Under the pieces are notes generated by a model. That model ran no database searches. It was not told the DNA's origin and was given only the letters and a program-made list of their open reading frames with translations. A stretch of 5,635 bases of DNA from Candidatus Melainabacteria bacterium. Lineage in GTDB: Bacteria; Actinomycetota; Actinomycetes; Mycobacteriales; Pseudonocardiaceae. Shown one piece after another: positions 1-5,010 of this stretch (positions within the stretch are counted from its first letter, which is position 1; every line of letters starts with the position of its first letter). The stretch spans positions 1 to 5,635 of the forward strand of contig CAJCJE010000499.1 of the NCBI GenBank assembly GCA_903970565.1. Direction: 5' to 3'. The position numbers and the translations under genes are program-made.

Positions 1-1
1 C

Positions 2-1111
2 GCGCCCAGCCTGCCCGGCGGCCAGAGCCAGCTCGATGTCGTGCTCGACGGCCTGAAGGACGCCATCGCCGACGGCAGGCTCGAAGTCTTCCTGTGCAAG
101 AGTTTCCAGAAGTACGCCTCGTTCGGCACCGGCAAGGTGGCCGCCGGCGATCTCACGATGCTGTCGATGAAGGGCAACCTCGAGTCCGCGTTCGCCCGGG
201 TTGAGGCGCTGTTGCAGGACATCGAACTCGATCTGGCCCGGCACGACGAGGGACAGCTCGTGGTGCACATGCTCAGGCACGGACATCGCGACGAACTGGC
301 GCTGATGGCCAGCGCCGCCAGCAACACCCAGTTCGTGGACGAGTTCTGCTGGCCGATCAGTCGGTTGGACCAGAAGCAGGGTTCTTCGTACGTGGAGGGC
401 ATTCCCCTGCTCCTGCGCTCGACGCCGACCGGCAAGATCGACGATCTGTTCAAGCGGCTCGTCACGATCGACCAGCGCGACAGCTTCTCGTTCCTGCGGA
501 CCTCGTTCGTCGGCGGCATCGCCATTTCCAAGCCGTTGGGCAGCAGCCCGGTGTCGTACGTGCGGATCAACCCCGGCCACGAGTCGAAGGAGGCGATGGT
601 CGAGTTCTTCTACGCCTTCGGCCACCTGGCGACCAGCACGCCCCCCGGCGCGAAGGAGCCGAGCAAGACGCGGGTCGATCTCGACAACCTGACGCCGGAC
701 ACGGTGGAGGAGCACCTGAAAGCGCTGGCCATCGTCCCGAAGGAGGACAAAACCGGCCTCGCGCGGTACCGCAACAGCATCGTGGCCTCGTACTGCGCGT
801 TCGCGGTCCAGAACATACGGCCCAAGAGCAAGGTGCAGCCGCTGCTCGTCCAGTTCTTCCAACAACCGGCGGGCGGCGTCACGATCGAGACCCAGCGTTA
901 TCTCGCCGGCGAACTGTTCGCACAGGTGCAGGGAAAGCCCCTGAGCGCGGAGCGCACCTTCCTCGCGGCGCTGGGTCGCGCGGCGGTGGTCCTGCCGGCG
1001 TGGTGGTTCAATCCGATCGCCCCGAAGCTCAAGCTCGACGCGATCGGCGATTCCGAGGAGGCAACGCTGTTGCGCAAGCTCGTCAACCGGGCGCAGGGGA
1101 TTGTCCTGTAG
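2..1111 (+). CDS. Unrecognised protein, C-terminal part (5' end outside window)
   Basis: The reading frame is open from base 2 to a TAG stop at 1109-1111, giving 369 visible residues. A GTG at 41 could be a start, but no Shine-Dalgarno sequence precedes it and the frame stays open to the edge, so the gene most likely begins outside the window. There is no signal peptide or clear membrane segment in the visible part, which suggests a cytoplasmic protein. I do not recognise the family. Two stretches recall fold-type I PLP enzymes: a strand followed by SFQKYASFGTGK (visible residues 34-45), which could hold a Schiff-base lysine, and VRINPGHE further on, reminiscent of the C-terminal arginine region that binds a substrate carboxylate. 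This is a weak inference. The last 150 or so residues are polar and helix-like, with a short aromatic stretch LPAWWFNPIAPK. It converges on the GH15 gene and shows no functional tie to the sugar genes. Confidence 0.8.
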   Translation, partial: APSLPGGQSQLDVVLDGLKDAIADGRLEVFLCKSFQKYASFGTGKVAAGDLTMLSMKGNLESAFARVEALLQDIELDLARHDEGQLVVHMLRHGHRDELALMASAASNTQFVDEFCWPISRLDQKQGSSYVEGIPLLLRSTPTGKIDDLFKRLVTIDQRDSFSFLRTSFVGGIAISKPLGSSPVSYVRINPGHESKEAMVEFFYAFGHLATSTPPGAKEPSKTRVDLDNLTPDTVEEHLKALAIVPKEDKTGLARYRNSIVASYCAFAVQNIRPKSKVQPLLVQFFQQPAGGVTIETQRYLAGELFAQVQGKPLSAERTFLAALGRAAVVLPAWWFNPIAPKLKLDAIGDSEEATLLRKLVNRAQGIVL

Positions 1112-1138
1112 CGCGGCGCGGACGCGGAGGTGATCGTC

Positions 1139-1166
1139 GACGGGCGGGGAAGCGTCCTCGCCCGTC
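1139..1166. terminator. Strong stem-loop between convergent genes, likely bidirectional terminator
   Basis: GACGGGCGGGGA (1139-1150) pairs with TCCTCGCCCGTC (1155-1166) around a 4-base loop AGCG, giving a 12-bp stem with a single G-T wobble. It lies 28 bp after the stop of the left gene and 40 bp past the stop of the GH15 gene, which arrives from the other side. There is no T-tract on either strand, which is common for actinomycete terminators. Function is inferred from structure and placement. Confidence 0.7.
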
Positions 1167-1188
1167 TCGGCCGATGGCAGGCCGGCCA

Positions 1189-1208
1189 TGACCCCGTGGG
1201 TAGGGTCA
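1189..1208 (-). terminator. Small hairpin overlapping the GH15 stop codon
   Basis: TGACCC (1189-1194) and GGGTCA (1203-1208) form a perfect 6-bp inverted repeat with an 8-base loop. The right arm contains the GH15 stop codon (complement of 1206-1208). It may assist the stronger stem-loop at 1139-1166 in ending the GH15 transcript, but a short stem such as this could also be chance. Confidence 0.3.
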
Positions 1209-3464
1209 CGTGCCGTAGCGGGCGGTCACCGGGGCCGGAGTCTCGGTGACCTTTCCGGCGGCCATGTCCTGCGCGAGCCGAATGTACTGCCCCTCGGCCC
1301 ACATCAGCGGTGCCGCGCTGCCGGTCGGGGTGCCCTCGGGGAAGCAGGAGATGTCCGAGCGGTCCCAGACCTGCTCCGGTACGAAGTTGCCCTGGTTGGT
1401 GGCGTCCGCCATCGACTTCAGGTAGACCGCCGCGGACTGCCCGTTGGCCACCGCGTACTCGCCGCGCTCACCGGAGAGCACCGGCCACAGCCGGCCGTGG
1501 TTGTTGCCCGCGTTGGCGGGCCAGCCACTACAGTCGGTGTTGCTCTCGCCATAACTGTCGTGCACGTACCGGTGGAAGTACACGTCTCCGTCGGGCAGCG
1601 TCACCTGCATGGAGGAGTTGCCGTCGGTTCCGAGGACGGAGTCGGCCAGCGAGTTGGCGACTTCGCTGTCACCGGGGGCGCGGATGCCCAGGCGCACCAG
1701 TTCCAGGAACCCGAGATCGACGACGTCGTGCGCGTAGTAGCAGCCTTCCTGGAAACAGATCTGCGAGCTGTCGTTCGGGTTGCCGGACTGGTCGATTCGC
1801 TCGAAGTAGCTGTGATTGCCCCAGTAGCCGCTGGTCGTGTACGTCCAGGAGTCCAGGCTGTTGCGCCAGGAGTCGGCGGTGGCGTCCCAACTGCTCGCGC
1901 TGGCGGTGTCGCCGTTGGTGGTGGCGATGTTCGCGGCGACCACCAGTCCGGCGATCTCCGCTGAGATGGAGGAGGGCGAGTAGCCGTACTGCTCCTCCCA
2001 GCGCTCCGTGGTCTCCGGGCCGGAGCTGACGATGTGGTTCGCGGTGACCTTGATCTTGGCGTAGGTGCCGGAGTCGGTCAGCCCGGTCATGTAGGCCAGG
2101 ATGATCGCGAAGGAGTCCTGGTCGAGTTGCTCGCAGCAGCCCAGTTCCTGCGAGGTGGCCCCGGCGATTCCACTGACCGGGCTGTAGCGCGGGAACGCGC
2201 CGGCCTGGTAGGTGGTGCCGTCACCGGCGGTGGAACTGCCGATCCACTGGTCGTTCCACATGAACTGCGCCATCTGTTTGGCCTGCGTGGTGTCACCGTC
2301 GGCGATCAGTCCGGTGGCCTGCTCGTACAGGTCGCGGCCCCAGACCCGGTGGTAGCCGTCGTCCAGGGCGTCGCCGTTGACGTCGTTGCCCCACGGCGTG
2401 GCCAGTCCGGCCACGCTGGCGCCGGGGTAGGTCTTGTCCTGCGCGGCGTGCAGCGCCATCTCCGCGGTGTAGTAGGTGGCCAACTCCTTGGCATTGCCGG
2501 TGACGCTGGAGGGCGCCGGCTTGAGGCCGTTGACGTAGGTGTTCCAACCGGACCGGTAGCTGGTCTCCAGGCCGGCGAAGCCGGTGGACAGCGAGCCGTT
2601 GGCGGCGCTGACGGCGTCCGAGGCGGAGGAGCCGTAGCCGAGCGCGACGGTGAACGTGGTGTCCGAGCCGACCGGGATCTGCCCGCACTGCACGGCATTG
2701 CCGGGACTGGTCAGTGAGCTGTACTGGGTGGTCAACGTCTTGCTCGTGGTCAACTCCTGGTCGCAGTCGCTGGCGGTGCCGGAGTAGCCGTTGTCGTACG
2801 CGGTGAAGCCGGTGGACACCTTCAGCGCGGAGTCCACGGTCAGCGGCGAGCCGAACAGGGTCTCGGTGTCGTTGGCGACGAGCGCGCCGTCGGTGGCGTC
2901 CCAGGAGGCGTTGTCGTTGCCGCCCCCGCCCGCCAGCGACGGATTTTCCAGCAGGTACAGGTGGTAGCTGCCACCGTCCAGCGACTGGAACCGGGTCTGG
3001 ATGACGAGCGTGTTGCGGGAGGGATCGGTCAGATAGGTGTTGGTGATCCGGTATTTCCCGCTTGTCGCGGTATTGGTCACCGTGTATTCCAGCGTCTTCG
3101 GGTCCGGCTGGGACACGACGTGCGTGGTGGCGTCCCGCTCCAGGTCGACGAACGTCGACCCGTCGGTCACCACGTACTGCATGTCCTGCATGTTCGGCAC
3201 GTCGGCCCGTGGGTAGAACACCTCGGAGGTGATGCCGTCGGCCACGGTGTACCAGACCTTGCTGGTGGTGGTCGCGGACGTGCCGAGCGCGTCCTTGTCC
3301 CCGCTGGTCCAGGAGGACGAGACACCGCAACAACCTGGTGCGGCGCCGGCTGGTGCGGCGGCGCTGTTCGGGACCAGCGCGTCAGCCGGACCGGCGCCGG
3401 TGACGACGACCGCGACGACCGCCACAGCCAGTAGAGCCAAACCCGACCTCCGCGTAGCCCTCAT
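1206..3464 (-). CDS. Secreted GH15 glucoamylase/glucodextranase-type glucosidase
   Basis: Predicted 752-residue exo-acting alpha-glucosidase that releases glucose from non-reducing ends of starch-like or dextran-like glucans outside the cell. Residues 1-29 are a Sec signal peptide (two Arg, long Ala/Val core, cleavage after ADA). Residues about 45-290 match the beta-rich N-terminal domain of bacterial GH15 enzymes (SWTSGDKDALGTS, then TSEVFYPRADVPNMQDMQY). Residues about 300-735 form the catalytic (alpha/alpha)6 barrel: HRVWGRDLYEQ (372-382), ERWEEQYGYSP (487-497, with the general-acid Glu in WEE), GRLWPVLSGERGEY (657-670, general-base Glu666) and VPEQVWD (695-701). There is no carbohydrate-binding module or cell-wall anchor after the barrel. 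The start at 3464 is chosen over an in-frame ATG at 3533 because it has an AAGGAGA ribosome site just upstream and begins directly with the signal peptide. Ten cysteines are present, including two adjacent pairs. Alpha-1,4 versus alpha-1,6 preference cannot be read from sequence. Confidence 0.93.
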   Translation of the reverse strand: MRATRRSGLALLAVAVVAVVVTGAGPADALVPNSAAAPAGAAPGCCGVSSSWTSGDKDALGTSATTTSKVWYTVADGITSEVFYPRADVPNMQDMQYVVTDGSTFVDLERDATTHVVSQPDPKTLEYTVTNTATSGKYRITNTYLTDPSRNTLVIQTRFQSLDGGSYHLYLLENPSLAGGGGNDNASWDATDGALVANDTETLFGSPLTVDSALKVSTGFTAYDNGYSGTASDCDQELTTSKTLTTQYSSLTSPGNAVQCGQIPVGSDTTFTVALGYGSSASDAVSAANGSLSTGFAGLETSYRSGWNTYVNGLKPAPSSVTGNAKELATYYTAEMALHAAQDKTYPGASVAGLATPWGNDVNGDALDDGYHRVWGRDLYEQATGLIADGDTTQAKQMAQFMWNDQWIGSSTAGDGTTYQAGAFPRYSPVSGIAGATSQELGCCEQLDQDSFAIILAYMTGLTDSGTYAKIKVTANHIVSSGPETTERWEEQYGYSPSSISAEIAGLVVAANIATTNGDTASASSWDATADSWRNSLDSWTYTTSGYWGNHSYFERIDQSGNPNDSSQICFQEGCYYAHDVVDLGFLELVRLGIRAPGDSEVANSLADSVLGTDGNSSMQVTLPDGDVYFHRYVHDSYGESNTDCSGWPANAGNNHGRLWPVLSGERGEYAVANGQSAAVYLKSMADATNQGNFVPEQVWDRSDISCFPEGTPTGSAAPLMWAEGQYIRLAQDMAAGKVTETPAPVTARYGT

Positions 3465-3468
3465 CGAA

Positions 3469-3476
3469 TCTCCTTC
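3469..3476 (-). promoter_or_regulatory. Ribosome binding site of the GH15 gene
   Basis: Read on the - strand this is GAAGGAGA, with the GGAG core 5 bases before the ATG at 3464. This strong Shine-Dalgarno match decides the start codon against the ATG 23 codons upstream. Confidence 0.8.
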
Positions 3477-3510
3477 GCCACTGGCCGCGTGCCCCGTCCG
3501 CCAACAGAAA

Positions 3511-3516
3511 AACCTA
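3511..3516 (-). promoter_or_regulatory. Possible -10 element of the GH15 gene
   Basis: On the - strand the hexamer is TAGGTT, fitting the actinomycete TANNNT pattern. It would start transcription about 40 bases before the ATG. No convincing -35 hexamer lies 16-19 bases upstream, and none of the twin palindromes seen before the cellulase occurs in this gap. Another TANNNT (TACCGT) lies about 30 bases further upstream. The assignment is tentative. Confidence 0.25.
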
Positions 3517-3615
3517 CCTCGCGGCAGTGGCATGTCGGGACGGTACTCAATCGATGCAGTGGTGTTCGGCGCTGCTTCCCTTACCCACAGCCGTTCGGTC
3601 GTAATGGGGCAAACC

Positions 3616-3638
3616 GAGCAAGCGGGCCCGCATCGCTC
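3616..3638 (-). terminator. Weak hairpin after the lacI-family gene
   Basis: An interrupted inverted repeat lies 13 bases after the repressor stop codon: outer arms GAGC (3616-3619) and GCTC (3635-3638), inner palindrome GCGGGCCCGC (3622-3631). With a realistic loop the inner stem is only about 3 bp, so folding is modest and there is no T-tract. If it is not a terminator, repressor transcripts could read through into the GH15 gene 186 bp downstream. Confidence 0.3.
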
Positions 3639-3650
3639 ACCCGCAGAGCG

Positions 3651-4664
3651 TCACGGGGCCGAGGCGCGTACCACGAGGTGGGTCCGCAGCAGCAGCGGAT
3701 TGGGTTGTTCGCCGGCCATCAGGTCGATGAGCATCTTGGCCATCTCCTGGCCGAGTGCCTGGACCGGCTGGTGGATCGTGGTCAGCGCGGGGACCGTGTT
3801 CCGGGCGATCGGCAGGTCGTCGAATCCGACGACCGCGACGTCCTCGGGCACGGACCGGCCCGCGGCCTTCAGCGCCCGAATGGCGCCGGCCGCCATGTTG
3901 TCCGACGCGGCGAACACGGCGTCCAGGTCGGGATAGCGCTCCAGCAACCGGGTCATCGCCGCGACGCCACCCAGTTCGGTGAAATCCGAGGGCTCGGTGC
4001 GTGAGCCGTCCAGGCCGGCCACGGCCATCGCCTCACGGTAGCCCTGGTGCCGGGCCATCCCGGCGTGCGTGTCCTGGCCACCGGTGATCGCCGCGATCCG
4101 CTGCCGGCCGGCGGAGATGAGGTGTTCGGTCGCGAGCCTGGCCCCGCCCCGGTTGTCCGCGTCGACGTACCAGGTGGGTTCGCCGTGGATCGGGCGCCCG
4201 CCGACAACCACCGGCAGATCGAGACTCTGCGCGAGACGGTAGAGCGGATCATCGCCGTGCAGGGCGAGGAGCATGATGCCGTCGGCGCGCCGGGACCGCA
4301 GCACGCGCTCCAGGCGTTCCCTCCCCCGTTCACTGTCGGCCAGCAGCAGCATCAGCACCAGGTCGGTCTTCTCCAGCGCGGCGTTGATCCCGACGATGAC
4401 GTGTGCGAAGAAGGGGTCGGCGAAAAGGCCGAGGTCGTCGTGCGAGACGGCCAGCAGAACGGTGCCGGCCCGCGAGGTGGCCAGTGCCTTGGCCGTGGGG
4501 TTGGGCACGTATTCCAGTTCCCGCACCGCCTTCTGGACCGCGTCGCGCGCGTTGCGGCTCACGTCCCGGGCGTTGTTGATCGCCCGGGAGGCCACCGAAC
4601 GCGAGACGCCGGCGCGCAACGCGACCTCGTCGAGCGTGGGACGGCGCTGGGCCTGTGCGCCCAT
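3651..4664 (-). CDS. LacI/GalR-family transcriptional repressor
   Basis: A 337-residue, full-length LacI-type regulator. Residues 9-30 form the helix-turn-helix (TLDEVALRAGVSRSVASRAIN), followed by the hinge helix NPTAKALAT (55-63), whose Leu61 is the expected minor-groove intercalating leucine. Residues about 67-337 are the periplasmic-binding-protein-like sugar-sensing and dimerisation domain, with family landmarks DADNRGGARLATEHL (168-182), ASDNMAAGAIRAL (253-265), VPEDVAVVGFDDLP (272-285) and TTIHQP (295-300). The start has a moderate AAGAAGGGA ribosome site 11 bases upstream. The gene is divergent from the GH6 cellulase, and the space between holds two identical LacI-type palindromes, so it most likely represses both itself and the cellulase. 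A CebR/CelR-like role with a cello-oligosaccharide inducer is inferred from operator similarity and the neighbouring cellulase. A starch-derived inducer cannot be excluded because a glucoamylase lies downstream. Confidence 0.95.
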   Translation of the reverse strand: MGAQAQRRPTLDEVALRAGVSRSVASRAINNARDVSRNARDAVQKAVRELEYVPNPTAKALATSRAGTVLLAVSHDDLGLFADPFFAHVIVGINAALEKTDLVLMLLLADSERGRERLERVLRSRRADGIMLLALHGDDPLYRLAQSLDLPVVVGGRPIHGEPTWYVDADNRGGARLATEHLISAGRQRIAAITGGQDTHAGMARHQGYREAMAVAGLDGSRTEPSDFTELGGVAAMTRLLERYPDLDAVFAASDNMAAGAIRALKAAGRSVPEDVAVVGFDDLPIARNTVPALTTIHQPVQALGQEMAKMLIDLMAGEQPNPLLLRTHLVVRASAP

Positions 4665-4675
4665 CGGCTGATCGG

Positions 4676-4684
4676 TCCCTTCTT
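4676..4684 (-). promoter_or_regulatory. Ribosome binding site of the repressor gene
   Basis: On the - strand the sequence is AAGAAGGGA, ending 11 bases before the ATG at 4664. This is a purine-rich but imperfect Shine-Dalgarno at slightly long spacing, suggesting modest translation, as is common for repressors. Confidence 0.5.
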
Positions 4685-4749
4685 TACGAATGACACTAGC
4701 GGGGCGGCGGTTGAACTGCCCGCGGCCGGTGGAAATCGACCGTAGGGCG

Positions 4750-4755
4750 ATCCTA
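4750..4755 (-). promoter_or_regulatory. Likely -10 element of the repressor gene
   Basis: On the - strand this reads TAGGAT, a good actinomycete -10. Transcription would start near 4743, giving a leader of about 80 bases. The -35 position (17-base spacer) falls at about 4773-4778, inside the palindrome at 4772-4789, and is not a good TTGACA match. Repressor bound there would block its own promoter. Promoter assignment is inferred from sequence only. Confidence 0.45.
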
Positions 4756-4771
4756 TCTCCGCTGGAATCAA

Positions 4772-4789
4772 ACTGGAAGCGCTTCCAGT
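4772..4789. promoter_or_regulatory. Operator O1, 18-bp perfect palindrome
   Basis: ACTGGAAGCGCTTCCAGT is perfectly self-complementary with the central CG typical of LacI-family operators. Its 14-bp core TGGAAGCGCTTCCA differs from the CebR/CelR box TGGGAGCGCTCCCA by one base per half. An extra half-site CTGGAA lies at 4762-4767, 11 bp (one turn) to the left of the matching half in O1. O1 covers the expected -35 region of the repressor promoter, pointing to autoregulation. Confidence 0.88.
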
Positions 4790-4865
4790 GCGCGTGTCAG
4801 CCGGCCCGGCGCGTTCCGCCGGGGAAATGGGCCCGGATGCACGATTGGACGAGCTTACACAGTGG

Positions 4866-4892
4866 TTGACAGTGAATCGTGATTCCTTGACA
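4866..4892 (+). promoter_or_regulatory. Tandem TTGACA elements, probable cellulase promoter zone
   Basis: TTGACAG occurs at 4866-4872 and again at 4887-4893, exactly 21 bp apart, and between them lies GAATCgtGATTC (4874-4885), a small inverted repeat. Either TTGACA is a perfect -35 consensus, but neither has a TANNNT hexamer at 16-19 bp spacing; the nearest AT-rich candidate, TCGATA at 4915-4920, is about 22 bp from the second. They may be -35 boxes with degenerate -10s or a tandem binding site for an activator. Confidence 0.35.
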
Positions 4893-4928
4893 GGCGGACA
4901 CAATGGCTTCAGTCTCGATACCAAGTGG

Positions 4929-4946
4929 ACTGGAAGCGCTTCCAGT
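4929..4946. promoter_or_regulatory. Operator O2, identical 18-bp perfect palindrome
   Basis: The sequence is base-for-base the same as O1 (ACTGGAAGCGCTTCCAGT), while the flanking bases differ, so selection on the 18-bp site rather than a recent duplication is likely. It ends 64 bases before the cellulase start codon and 37 bp after the second TTGACA, where a bound repressor would cover the initiation zone or block early elongation. Its centre is 157 bp from that of O1. Confidence 0.9.
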
Positions 4947-4997
4947 ATCGCCGCCACGCACACTACTCACGTGGCACCTGTGGAACCCACCACCGCG

Positions 4998-5004
4998 AAG
5001 GGGA
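4998..5004 (+). promoter_or_regulatory. Ribosome binding site of the GH6 cellulase
   Basis: A purine run, GAAGGGGAAG, spans this site just before the ATG at 5011, with the AGGGG core about 7 bases from it. This spacing favours ATG 5011; an in-frame ATG at 5023 would place the site too far away and shorten the positively charged start of the signal peptide. Confidence 0.6.
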
Positions 5005-5010
5005 AGTGAC

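Larger units (their letters stand above)
4665..5010. promoter_or_regulatory. Divergent control region between repressor and GH6 cellulase
   Basis: This 346-bp stretch has no credible gene. From left to right it holds the repressor ribosome site, a - strand TAGGAT -10 candidate, the first 18-bp palindrome, a GC-rich hairpin (CCCGGC 4805-4810 with GCCGGG 4818-4823), two TTGACAG direct repeats around a short palindrome, the second 18-bp palindrome and the cellulase ribosome site. Its middle and right part is visibly more AT-rich than the flanking genes, as expected for promoter DNA. Two overlapping short frames (4788-5009 and its opposite) cross the palindromes and are not believed. Confidence 0.8.

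Noticed and set aside
41..43. GTG at 41 as true start of the left-edge gene
   Set aside because: No ribosome site precedes it and the frame is open to the window edge, so a start further upstream is more likely.
1147..1157. GGAAGCG-like operator half-site within the terminator stem-loop
   Set aside because: The matching bases are explained by the stem-loop, the other half does not match, and it lies between stop codons rather than near a promoter.
1188..3333. Long open frames opposite to and overlapping the GH15 gene
   Set aside because: Their proteins are low-complexity and rich in Arg, Gly, Pro or Val, as expected from unused frames of GC-rich DNA, while the GH15 frame has clear family motifs throughout.
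1206..3464. Twin-arginine export of the GH15 enzyme
   Set aside because: The N-terminus has TRRSG but lacks the rest of the twin-arginine motif and has a strongly hydrophobic core, so ordinary Sec export fits better.
3465..3533. Upstream in-frame ATG for the GH15 gene at 3533
   Set aside because: It would add 23 residues before the signal peptide, and the strong ribosome site lies directly before the ATG at 3464.
4772..4946. Palindromes as CcpA catabolite-response sites
   Set aside because: They resemble cre sites, but the third base is G rather than A or T, and a LacI-family gene lies directly beside them, making it the simpler ligand.
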